From Saprospiraceae bacterium (GTDB taxonomy: Bacteria; Bacteroidota; Bacteroidia; Chitinophagales; Saprospiraceae), in assembly GCA_016716335.1 (NCBI GenBank), contig JADJWN010000002.1, positions 186,001 through 250,000 of the forward strand: DNA of 64,000 nt, given 5' to 3'. The stretch's first letter is position 1. Each line of letters begins with the position of its first letter. The translations under genes were made by a program, and so were the position numbers. Shown in pieces: positions 1-7,828 of the stretch. The notes under the pieces were generated by a model. The model ran no database searches. It was not told the DNA's origin and saw only the letters and a program-made list of their open reading frames with translations.

Positions 1-8
1 AAAGAAAG

Positions 9-830
9 ATGAAAATTTCCGCAGTCCACATTTCTATGATATTGCTGCTTTGCGCATTACATTTCTCAGCTTTCGCTCAAAGTAAAACTTCTTTTTTTGA
101 AGTATGTAATTCATACACAGAGAAAAATGAACGTAGTATCTGTGAAAAAGAAAAATTGCTGGCTTTTATCAATAGTGAGATCAGTCCCTATCTAAATTCT
201 GTCAAAACATCCGGTCCGGATTTCTCATTGTGGCTTTATTTTGACATAGAGGATTTAGGTGTAGTGCATAATATCCAGATCATTGAGTCGGTACAGTCTA
301 TTGAAAAATATGCCAGAAATGAATTAAAGCCCTCCAAAAAATTTGTAGCTGTAAGAATTCCGGATTTTAAATCACCCGGAAAATTCAAAGTTTCCTTTAA
401 AGTGCCCGCAAACAGATTGCCGGCCAGTAATCCGAGCGAATTGAACATCGTGGAGGAAGGTAATGAAGTATTTAAAGTGGTGGAAGTCATGCCCAGATTT
501 CCGGGCTGCGAACATATGAATGAAGCTGACCATCTAAAGGAAGCATGTGCGAAGGAAAAAATGTTTGAATACATCAAAAAAAACCTGAAATACCCTGAAG
601 TTGCTGGAATCAATAATATTGAAGGTCAGGCATTAGTACAGTTTATAGTAGAAAAAGATGGCAGCATTACTGAGGTAAAAGCGGTAAGAGATCCGGGTCA
701 TGGCTTGGGCCAGGCAGCCGTCGATGTAGTAGAATCCATGAATTTTATGTCCGAAAAGTGGACCCCTGGCACACAAAAAGGAAAAGCGGTGAGGGTATTA
801 TATACCTTGCCAGTAAAATTCAAGTTGTAG
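9..830 (+). CDS. Secreted TonB C-terminal-domain protein
   Basis: The 273-residue product has a signal peptide (about residues 1-23, cleavage before Gln24). The C-terminal third (about 155-273) has the TonB C-terminal fold signature: a PRFPGCE segment, then GQALVQFIVEKDG and a VKAVRDPG turn, ending in a beta strand VLYTLPVKFKL. The first half (about 40-130) looks like a second, degenerate copy of the same fold. There is no membrane anchor or proline-rich linker, so it is unlikely to be a classic inner-membrane TonB energy transducer. Such stand-alone TonB_C proteins are common in Bacteroidota and of uncertain role. The start is the first ATG, within a purine-rich context. Confidence 0.75.
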   Translation: MKISAVHISMILLLCALHFSAFAQSKTSFFEVCNSYTEKNERSICEKEKLLAFINSEISPYLNSVKTSGPDFSLWLYFDIEDLGVVHNIQIIESVQSIEKYARNELKPSKKFVAVRIPDFKSPGKFKVSFKVPANRLPASNPSELNIVEEGNEVFKVVEVMPRFPGCEHMNEADHLKEACAKEKMFEYIKKNLKYPEVAGINNIEGQALVQFIVEKDGSITEVKAVRDPGHGLGQAAVDVVESMNFMSEKWTPGTQKGKAVRVLYTLPVKFKL

Positions 831-936
831 AACCAAGTAATGTGTGCATACCATCTCCAGTCAGGGGATGAGATTCTGATATCCATCTTATAAAGGGTAG
901 GGATAAGATAAAAGATAAAAGATTCAGGGGAAAATA

Positions 937-1398
937 TCAGGTTTTATGTAGTTCCTGATAGGGATTTATGACAGGCAGAATCAAGCCCCTGAAAGGAGAA
1001 GAATTCAATCTTTCAAAAATAATGCCTCTGGCACAGGAATATGCCATACCTACCAGATGTGCTGGCATGGTGCTATCCACACCTATACTCCCATCAGCCC
1101 TCCTGTCTAAACACTCTTCTATATTATCTATGTAAAAATGGGTTTCAATTTCAAATTCAGCGATGGCGAATCTGTCATCGGGCAAATCACCGGCTTTTAT
1201 ATCAAACTGAAGTGAGACTCTACACATTTTTGCATCAAAATTGAAGTGTATCTCCTTGGCCATATTCAGTTCATACTGTTTTACATCCTGATCTGTAAGC
1301 AACGAAGAAAATCTAACAGCAGATTGCGTAACTGACAGATGCCTGATAGAAATATATTCCGAATTAAACCGGGTTATTTGCTTTTTAGCCATGATCAT
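937..1398 (-). CDS. SecB-like chaperone of a toxin-antitoxin-chaperone operon
   Basis: A 153-residue protein with four predicted strands followed by a helix-rich tail in which AYSCARGIIFERL and GLILPVINPYQEL recall the SecB C-terminal pattern (an arginine-containing helix, then a Pro-rich LPPVNF-type segment). Its ATG overlaps the stop of the upstream antitoxin by 4 nt (ATGA), so the two are translationally coupled. A solitary SecB-like gene directly behind an antitoxin is the arrangement of TAC systems, in which the chaperone protects the antitoxin from degradation. The family call rests on motif and context and has not been tested by a profile search. The start could also be the third codon (a second Met). 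Confidence 0.6.
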   Translation of the reverse strand: MIMAKKQITRFNSEYISIRHLSVTQSAVRFSSLLTDQDVKQYELNMAKEIHFNFDAKMCRVSLQFDIKAGDLPDDRFAIAEFEIETHFYIDNIEECLDRRADGSIGVDSTMPAHLVGMAYSCARGIIFERLNSSPFRGLILPVINPYQELHKT

Positions 1399-1811
1399 GC
1401 GGATTTTTTAAAAACGATTTTGAGCGAGCCTTTTTCCACCGCCTGATTGTATTCAGGGAATGATTCGATTCTATCGATTTTATCGCATATATGTATGGCG
1501 GGACTTGAAACTTTGCCATATATCTTCATAGCTTTTGTTTTGGTCAATATTATATCTTCTTCAAGGGCTACACTCAATTTGGCTATAGTCCTGAAGGTCA
1601 CATTTTGCATTCCGTTGATCATTCTGCTTACTTCAGCCGGTGATTTACCCATGCGCTGAGCCAGTTCCGCCTGAGTCCACCCTTTCTTTTCAAGAGTATT
1701 ATGTACTTCATCTAAGAAGTCGCCACATAATTCAATAAATTTTCGGGTTTCGTCGTCGGGATTGTGCATCAAGAAATCCTCTATGATGTTTGTGTTGTTG
1801 TTCATATACAT
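1395..1811 (-). CDS. XRE-family antitoxin with C-terminal extension
   Basis: 138 residues. A helix-turn-helix of the XRE/HTH_3 type occupies about residues 40-95: WTQAELAQRMGKSPAEVSRM, then NVTFRTIAKLSVALEEDI. This is the typical HigA-like DNA-binding antitoxin core. The ~40-residue tail ending in LKIVFKKSA lies outside the HTH. In TAC systems such a tail acts as the chaperone-addiction segment, which is inferred here only from the neighbouring SecB-like gene. It lies 9 nt behind the toxin gene and overlaps the chaperone gene by 4 nt, so the three form one operon. It probably represses its own promoter. Confidence 0.75.
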   Translation of the reverse strand: MYMNNNTNIIEDFLMHNPDDETRKFIELCGDFLDEVHNTLEKKGWTQAELAQRMGKSPAEVSRMINGMQNVTFRTIAKLSVALEEDIILTKTKAMKIYGKVSSPAIHICDKIDRIESFPEYNQAVEKGSLKIVFKKSA

Positions 1812-1820
1812 TTGGTTTTG

Positions 1821-2318
1821 TCAAAATTCTATTTCATTCGCTCCAATAAATTGCAAACGGTTATTAAGTTCATCCTTTAAGAGTAAAGTTTTTTGTTGGA
1901 TACATTTAGTTAAGGCAATAGAAATACGATTGGCTTTCCTGAATGAGGGTCCGACATTTGGACAATTCTGGGCTTTGGAAGCCGTTTTTACACCTCCATC
2001 CAACAATATAACCACATTTTCCGAAAGTACGCAACAGTATAATCTCAATTTTATGTGCTCAATTTTCAAAATCTTACCAGGGGGTGGTAGTGCTTCTGCG
2101 TCCTGTTCCTTTCTGAAAAAATAAGCTTTAGCACCATGATTTTTACCCATATATTGTATCCAATACATGATATGCTGCAAATCATTACGGAATTCACTAT
2201 TTCGATATGTATCCAAAAACTTTTCAAACAAACTCATTCTTTCATCTTCCAACAGCAATGAGTAATAGCTTACCTTCTCATATATCGCTATTTCTCTTAA
2301 TGACGCAAAAGTAGGCAC
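1821..2318 (-). CDS. RelE/HigB-like toxin
   Basis: Up to 165 residues, first gene of the three-gene operon. The core IKLRLYCCVLSENVVILLDG followed by GVKTASKAQNCPNV and FRKANRIS resembles the RelE/HigB-like toxins of Bacteroidota (basic residues, LRLY strand, GG.KT turn) that precede XRE antitoxins. The first codon here is GTG and sits on top of a promoter-like TACTTTTG, so the real start may be the ATG at residue 28 (base 2237), giving 138 residues. The predicted activity is ribosome-dependent mRNA cleavage, by family. The assignment is moderate because no catalytic residue is diagnostic by eye. Confidence 0.55.
   Translation of the reverse strand: MPTFASLREIAIYEKVSYYSLLLEDERMSLFEKFLDTYRNSEFRNDLQHIMYWIQYMGKNHGAKAYFFRKEQDAEALPPPGKILKIEHIKLRLYCCVLSENVVILLDGGVKTASKAQNCPNVGPSFRKANRISIALTKCIQQKTLLLKDELNNRLQFIGANEIEF
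2306..2313 (-). promoter_or_regulatory. Possible -7 element of the TAC operon promoter
   Basis: TACTTTTG on the minus strand matches the Bacteroidota -7 consensus TAnnTTTG. It lies in the AT-rich stretch 2319-2532 side of the toxin gene and argues that translation starts downstream of the first GTG. No clear -33 element was identified. Confidence 0.35.
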
Positions 2319-2532
2319 AAAAGTTAACTTAAAATATATTTATTCAACAAAAAATTACAAAAATTAACATAAATGATAATTATTGGAAACTTTGTCTGAT
2401 TAAAATCCTGATAAGCATAGAATCTGAATTACCGTATCTACGATATATCTACAAATGTATTCATAAAAAGTATAGATTATTAGATATTGAGATGATTGTA
2501 TCTCTTTTCAATATATCTGTTCTGGCCATTCA

Positions 2533-3726
2533 TCACCCTCCATCCACCGGCAGGTGTGGCGGTTCTCTGAGTACATTGGCCTTCGTCAGACCACTGGCCC
2601 GCATGATGGCATCGGCACCAAATCGCCTCCGTATCCTGTCCATCTGCTGCATGAGGTGGATATGCTCGATGGTGTCGTCAAAGAGATTGATCTGGTAGCT
2701 GCCCTGTACCAGTCCGCTGTACTTCACCCCGATGAGCCGGATGAGCTGGCGGCGCTCGTAGAGCTTGTCGAAAAGTTCGAGTACGTGCTGCCCCAGGATG
2801 CGGTCATTGGCCGTGTAGGAGATATTTTTTTGTTTGGTGTAAGTATTGAGATCGGCGTAGCGTATCTTGACGGTGACGGTAGAAGTGAGCTTGCCGGATG
2901 CCCGCAGCTCAAAGGACAGCTTGTCTGCCATATCGAGCAGCATGTGCTTCATCATCGTGACATCGAGAGTGTCTTCTGTAAAGGTCCGCTCCTTGGACAT
3001 GGACTTCTGCTCGTGGTAGGGTACGATGGGTGTAGGGTCTATGGCATTGGCCCGCTCCCAGAGAGTACGCCCGGGTTTGCCGAATTCACGCTCCAGCAGC
3101 TTTACGGGTATCTGGCTCAGCGTCTCAATGGTGCGTACGCCCATGAAGTTGAGCTTCTTGTGGGTCTGATCGCCGACACCCGGTATCTTTCCGACGGGCA
3201 GCGGTGCCAGAAAGAGTTTTTCGGTGCCGCTGGGTATAGCTTTGGTTCCGTTGGGTTTGGCCTCACCGGTGCCTACTTTGGATACCATCTTATTGACTGA
3301 GAGCCCGAAAGAAATGGGTAGTCCTGACTCCCTTATGATTTTTTGCCGCAGCTCCGACGACCACTTAAAACAGCCGAAGTGCTTGTCCATGCCTGTGAGG
3401 TCGAGATAAAACTCATCGATGGAAGCCTTTTCATACACGGGAGCCTCTTCGGCGATAATATCCGTGACGATACCGCTGTACTTCGAATAGCTGTCCATAT
3501 CACCCCGCAGTACTATAGCCTGCGGACAGAGCCGTAGCGCCATTTTCATGGGCATAGCCGAGTGTACACCAAAACGGCGGGCCTCGTAGCTGCATGAGGC
3601 TACCACGCCACGATTGGACGTACCGCCGATGAGCAGCGGCTTACCCAGCAGACTGCTGTTCTTCAGGCACTCTACAGAGACGAAGAAGGAGTCGAGATCA
3701 AGATGGAGTATGGCACGGTCGTACAT
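2533..3726 (-). CDS. dinB: DNA polymerase IV (Y-family translesion polymerase)
   Basis: 397 residues. Palm motif HLDLDSFFVSVE at residues 8-19 and the catalytic KASIDEFYLDL near residue 100 supply the metal-binding acids. The fingers contain SCSYEARRFGVHSAMPM. The thumb/helix-hairpin-helix segment is GKIPGVGDQTHKKL, and the little finger follows. QINLF near residue 350 resembles a sliding-clamp-binding motif. It performs error-prone bypass of damaged DNA. Base composition is visibly richer in G+C than the flanking DNA (about 60% in sampled lines against roughly 40% around it), so the gene may have been acquired. It lies directly beside the low-complexity repeat block. Confidence 0.95.
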   Translation of the reverse strand: MYDRAILHLDLDSFFVSVECLKNSSLLGKPLLIGGTSNRGVVASCSYEARRFGVHSAMPMKMALRLCPQAIVLRGDMDSYSKYSGIVTDIIAEEAPVYEKASIDEFYLDLTGMDKHFGCFKWSSELRQKIIRESGLPISFGLSVNKMVSKVGTGEAKPNGTKAIPSGTEKLFLAPLPVGKIPGVGDQTHKKLNFMGVRTIETLSQIPVKLLEREFGKPGRTLWERANAIDPTPIVPYHEQKSMSKERTFTEDTLDVTMMKHMLLDMADKLSFELRASGKLTSTVTVKIRYADLNTYTKQKNISYTANDRILGQHVLELFDKLYERRQLIRLIGVKYSGLVQGSYQINLFDDTIEHIHLMQQMDRIRRRFGADAIMRASGLTKANVLREPPHLPVDGG

Positions 3727-3740
3727 GGGTTAAGGGTTTT

Positions 3741-3870
3741 AAACGACGAATGATCTGAACGATTCGAACGACGAATGATCTGAACGATTCGAACGACGAA
3801 TGATCTGAATGATTCGAACGACGAACGATCTGAATGATTCGAACGACGAACGATGCGAACGATGCGAATG
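3741..3870. repeat. 25-bp tandem repeat block
   Basis: About four to five units of roughly 25 bp built on GAACGATTCGAACGACGAAT, drifting to shorter GAACGATGC units at the right edge. All frames of the block are low complexity. It sits immediately upstream (in transcription sense) of dinB and runs into the 8-bp repeat block. Confidence 0.8.
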
Positions 3871-3887
3871 CGTCTGTAGCGAAAATG

Positions 3888-4189
3888 ATTCAAGTGTTTC
3901 CGCCTGCGGCGGATTCAAGTGTTCGGTTGTTCATAATTCGAGTGTTCAAGTATTCGAGTGTTCAAGTGTTCGAGTGTTCAAGTATTCGAGTGTTCAAGTG
4001 TTCGGTTGTTTCCGCCGGCGGCGGATTCGAGTGTTCAAGTGTTCAAGTGTTCGGTTGTTCATAATTCGAGTGTTCAAGTGTTCAAGTGTTCAAGTGTTCA
4101 AGTGTTCGAGTGTTCATAATTCGAATGTTCAAGTGTTCATAATTCGAATGTTCAAGTGTTCATAATTCGAGTGTTCGGTTGTTCATCGT
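3888..4189. repeat. 8-bp TGTTCRAG repeat block with GC-rich palindromes
   Basis: The sequence is almost entirely TGTTCAAG/TGTTCGAG octamers, interspersed with CGGTTGTTCATAATTCGA. Two GC-rich insertions of the form TTTCCGCCnGCGGCGGATTC are present at 3897-3916 and 4009-4028. The same insertion appears in the block on the other side of the next gene. No credible protein is encoded, although several frames lack stops. Confidence 0.8.
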
Positions 4190-4552
4190 TCAACTATTTC
4201 TTCTCAGCGTGGCAACAGATGATACCACAATTCTAAGAAGTTCTACACCTTCATTTTGCAAACTTTCAGTGGCTACACTATTTCTGTCCTGAATGATTTC
4301 CAGCCATCCTATGGTTTCGTCAGTTTCTTCTTCTACGATTTTCAGCTTGTGAATCATATCAGCTTTTGACTTCGCCCTATTGACAGTTCTGTAATTCATG
4401 TAAGAGCTTGTAGATGATCTGATCAGTTGGTGTGTTATTACTTTGTTTTCATTATTGATTTCAAGAGATTTTACTACATTTAAGCAATTATAGCACCAGT
4501 TTTTAAATCTCTTCAGGAGTTCTGAGTTGTCAAATCGTTTTTTATATTCCAT
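4190..4552 (-). CDS. Four-helix-bundle (23S rRNA IVS-type) protein
   Basis: 120 residues, all helical. The pattern KRFKNWCYNCLNVVKSL, then HQLIRSSTSSYMNYRTVNRA and LKIVEEETDETIGWLEII is that of the four-helix-bundle family first described as the protein encoded in 23S rRNA intervening sequences (PF05635-like). The biochemical role is unknown; relatives include the Avd accessory protein of diversity-generating retroelements, but no reverse transcriptase is present here. The gene is flanked on both sides by related low-complexity repeats, and its TGA stop lies in the first bases of the left block. Confidence 0.8.
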   Translation of the reverse strand: MEYKKRFDNSELLKRFKNWCYNCLNVVKSLEINNENKVITHQLIRSSTSSYMNYRTVNRAKSKADMIHKLKIVEEETDETIGWLEIIQDRNSVATESLQNEGVELLRIVVSSVATLRRNS

Positions 4553-4597
4553 ATCTGCTCATTTTAAAAATTAAAAATTACTCGCTAATAATTCAAG

Positions 4598-4905
4598 TGC
4601 TTACAGTTCACAGTTCGGTTGCTCACAGTTCGGTTGCTCACAGTTCGGTTGTTCATCGTTCACAGTTCGGTTGTTCATCGTTCACAGTTCGGTTGTTCAT
4701 CGTTCACAGTTCGGTTGTTCATCGTTCACAGTTCGGTTGTTCATCGTTCACAGTTCGGTTGTTCATCGTTCACAGTTCGGTTGCTCACAGTTCGGTTGTT
4801 TCCGCCGGCGACGGATTCGAGTGTTCACAGTTCGGTTGTTTCCGCCGGCGGCGGATTCGGTTGTTCATCGTTCACAGTTCGGTTGTTCGAGTGTTCGGTT
4901 GCCTA
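4598..4905. repeat. 22-bp tandem repeat block
   Basis: About six direct copies of GGTTGTTCATCGTTCACAGT (period 22 bp) between about 4647 and 4780, framed by shorter GCTCACAGTTCGGTT units. Two more TTTCCGCCGGCGnCGGATTC inserts lie at 4799-4818 and 4839-4858. The shared CGGTTGTT and GC-rich words show it is related to the block on the other side of the four-helix-bundle gene. Confidence 0.8.
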
Positions 4906-5011
4906 GACATTATTTCCAATAAATCGTCATTTTGATGCCGAAATATACGACATTTTTATAAATAATCTTGTGCAACAATAAAAAAATCCGGGTCTTATGC
5001 TGCAAGTGACG

Positions 5012-5019
5012 TAACTTTG
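5012..5019 (+). promoter_or_regulatory. -7 promoter element of the HEPN/MNT operon
   Basis: TAACTTTG matches TAnnTTTG. The ATG of the HEPN gene begins only 4 bases after it, so transcription would start at or just inside the coding region. This implies a leaderless transcript or a downstream start. Confidence 0.45.
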
Positions 5020-5023
5020 TCTT

Positions 5024-5374
5024 ATGAACAAATCAGAGCAAATAAATTACTGGCTTCGATCCGGCAATGAAAGTTGGGATGCAGCCATAGTCCTGATGCA
5101 TGCGGGTAAATTTGTGGAATCTCTTTTTTTCTTTTGCCTTTCTATTCAAAAATATATCAAAGCCAATTGGGTGCTGGATAATATAGATCAATATCCCCCA
5201 AGAATTCATGATTTGCAGTCTTTGTACTCACAGACAGATCTGGAGCTTGCGCCCGAATTAGTCGATTTTTTGGATACTGTAAACCGATGGAATATCGAAG
5301 GACGTTATCCTGATTATCGTTTCAGCCTGCACAAATTAGCTACTGAAAAGTATGTAGATCATCATTACCAATAA
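5024..5374 (+). CDS. HEPN-domain protein (toxin half of HEPN/MNT module)
   Basis: 116 residues, helical throughout. WLRSGNESWDAAIVLMHAGK and SLFFFCLSIQKYIKANWV are the typical HEPN helices, and the C-terminal GRYPDYRFSLHKLA carries the family's RYPD signature. The R...H pair there is the likely RNase centre. It is followed 17 bp later by a minimal nucleotidyltransferase gene, the standard HEPN/MNT order in which MNT neutralises HEPN by AMPylation or acts as its antitoxin. The assignment is strong from the pair, weaker from this sequence alone. The product is cytoplasmic, with no signal peptide. Confidence 0.8.
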   Translation: MNKSEQINYWLRSGNESWDAAIVLMHAGKFVESLFFFCLSIQKYIKANWVLDNIDQYPPRIHDLQSLYSQTDLELAPELVDFLDTVNRWNIEGRYPDYRFSLHKLATEKYVDHHYQ

Positions 5375-5391
5375 CTTAATAATCTGAGATC

Positions 5392-5730
5392 ATGCTTACT
5401 CGAAAGGCATTGAATGCATTGCTTAAAGTTTTTGTAGAGGATCTTATCTCAGCTGGATATAAGCCTGATAAAGTGATACTTTTTGGCTCATATTTCAAAG
5501 GCGGAGTACACCCATATAGTGACGTAGATATTGCTATTTGGGGTGATTTTATCACGGGCAACAGCCTTGATGACTATCAAAGACTTCACCCGATACTCAA
5601 GAAATACAGAAATATTGATGTAAAATTATTTCCAAAAGAGGCAGATGCACACAATTATGACCCTTTCATGCAAGTAATTGAAAGTACCGGCAAAGTGATA
5701 TACGGTCAGAATCTGTCTGTAACACCATAG
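5392..5730 (+). CDS. MNT nucleotidyltransferase (antitoxin half)
   Basis: 112 residues with the minimal nucleotidyltransferase signature GSYFKGGVHPYSDVDIAIWG (GS-X10-DxD), then NIDVKLFPKEAD supplying the third acidic strand. It lies 17 bp behind the HEPN gene and is presumably co-transcribed. By family it transfers AMP to the HEPN partner or antagonises it. No signal peptide is present. Confidence 0.85.
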   Translation: MLTRKALNALLKVFVEDLISAGYKPDKVILFGSYFKGGVHPYSDVDIAIWGDFITGNSLDDYQRLHPILKKYRNIDVKLFPKEADAHNYDPFMQVIESTGKVIYGQNLSVTP

Positions 5731-5873
5731 ATTTTGCATATGTCCTTTAACACTCCCTGAAATCAAAAAGCATATATTTGTATCAACATTGCCTTTTGTC
5801 CGAAGTGGAAATAAAAAGAGAGTCAAAAAACTTTATTATTTTTGTAAAACTATATAAAACAACTAACTTCCTT

Positions 5874-7828
5874 ATGAGTATCTCAAAATCCATAATAACG
5901 ACCATTTTATTTGTGGCATTTATATTTGTTTCTGACACAAACGCCCAGAAATATAAATATGGAAAAGTAAGTAAAGAATTGTTAGCATTGCAGGAATGTG
6001 ACTTTTATAAGAACTCCAATGCAATGATTACATTTATTAATGGGGAGATCAATGTAAATTACGAGGGGTCAGTGGGTTTTTTAAAATATGAGAAAATCAG
6101 AAAGCAGGTCAAGATATTCGATGCCAGAAATCCTGAGACAGGTAATACATCATTCTATTATTATAGTCCAAAGAATGAAAACAAAAAGGTTAAGGTACTG
6201 AACATCAAGGGTGTAACCTATAATCTGGATGGCGATAAAATCACCGAAACCAAAATCAACAAGGAGAATATTCACGAAACCCAGATCAATGACTACTATA
6301 AAAAGTGGTAGTAACTATGCCACAGATCAGGGATAATTCAGTTTATGAATTTGAATACGAGATCCAATCGGAGTACATTACGCAATTAGACAACTGGGAT
6401 ATACAAATGGAGTATCCGGTTTTATATAATGAATACAATCTTCAGATGCCCGCATTTTTCATCTTTCGTACTACAGTGAGACGGGGATTTTCGCCAAGCA
6501 AGGAGAAAAAAGGTGAAGTGGACCGGTATAATAGCGCTATCAACAGGAATATAAGATATAATACCTATGATATTGTTTTTGAAAAAATTCACCCGTTTGA
6601 GGTCGAGCCATTCATGACCAATCCCACAGATTATATAGGAAAAGTAACCCAGCAATTGGTCAGAATAGACTGGCCCAACGAGGTGCCCAAGGTGATTGCT
6701 ATTACTTATGATGATTTCAATAAAACACTGCTGGATGATAGTTTTTTCGGAAAAGTAATCAAAAAAGGAAGCTTTATTAAGGATTATTTGAATCCGGACA
6801 AAGATGCTTCCCAACTGGAAATTGCCAGACAGGTACTTAGCTTTTTTCAAAACAAAATACAGTGGGACGGTACTCACCATTTCAAATCCGGAAAGAGTGG
6901 CAACCAGCTCTTCAAAGCAGGTAAAGGAGATACAGGTGATATTAATCTCAACTACATTGCTGCACTCAACGAATTTGGTATTTCCACTTTCCCCGTGATA
7001 CTGAGTACCAGAGGACACGGCAGCATGCATTCGGTATATCCCAATGCTTCCGAGATAAATTATGTAGTTGCGGTATCGGCAATAGACGACAAATTATACT
7101 TTTCAGATGCTTCTTCGATACTTCCTTTTGGCTTTCTTCCTATCAAATGTCTCAATTACAACGGTTATCTTGTAAATGAAGTAGGTCATGGCTGGCTGGA
7201 TTTGAAAAAAGAATATACTGGCAAGCACACAAGTCTTACAGAAATTGTCAGAAAAGAAGATTTGATAGAGTATCAGCAGACCTATTCCCGCAGTGGTTAC
7301 TTTGCATTTAAGGACCAAACATCAGATTATTTTGAAAACTCTGCTGAATATCAGACGAAAATCTGTAATGACAAATCATTGAGGGTGCAATCCTTTGAAG
7401 TCACGGATGCCAAAATTGATAATATTAAAATTAAGGCATCCAGTGTAGCAGATGTTGAAGATGATGATATTATTTACATCAAGCCTTTTTTACATTTGCC
7501 ATATTCTGAAAATCCTTTTACAAGAGAATCAAGAATTTCCAATGTTGATTTTCCGTTCAGAGAAGACTATAAATTTGTTACAACTATAAATTTGATGGAG
7601 GGCGAAACCTTTGAAGCCCCTGAAAAGATGGCTTCCGCTCTGCATGAAGACTGGATTGTTTTTAAATATAATCACAGCTTTAATGAATCCACAAGAAAAA
7701 TCAATGTGGTTGCTGATTTTAAAATAAATAAAACAGTTTATGATTCTGAAGAATATTCTGATTTGAAGGAAGCATTTGAGAAAATTACAAATAAATTGAA
7801 TGAGCCTTTTGTCATCAGAAAATTATAA
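5874..7828 (+). CDS. DUF3857/transglutaminase-like secreted protein, frameshifted
   Basis: The reading frame starts at an ATG giving a clear signal peptide (MSISKSIITTILFVAFIFVS) and runs to a TAG at 6309-6311. Homology-like sequence continues at once in another frame (VVVTMPQIRDNSVYEFEYEI) to 7828. Adding one A to the AAAAA run at 6300-6304 restores YYKKVVVTMPQ and one protein of about 650 residues, the same length as its downstream paralogue. The transglutaminase-like region has GKGDTGDINLNYIAAL where the catalytic Cys (GDC) would stand, so it is probably inactive as an enzyme. It is exported, of unknown function, and forms an operon with the next gene. Confidence 0.7.

Noticed and set aside
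3809..4165. Overlapping open frames rich in Ser, Val, Phe and Cys through the octamer repeats
   Set aside because: Low-complexity DNA lacks stops in several frames at once; the predicted products are repeat translations without a start context or domain.
4190..4552. Accessory protein (Avd) of a diversity-generating retroelement
   Set aside because: The fold is related, but there is no reverse transcriptase, template repeat or variable repeat in the window.
4597..4935. Three overlapping open frames over the 22-bp repeats
   Set aside because: Same reason: the period creates stop-free frames. No protein family resemblance.
6299..6311. Programmed -1 ribosomal frameshift at TAAAAAG in the DUF3857 gene
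   Set aside because: The heptamer does not fit X XXY YYZ in the zero frame, and many genes in the window show similar homopolymer losses, so a missing A is simpler.
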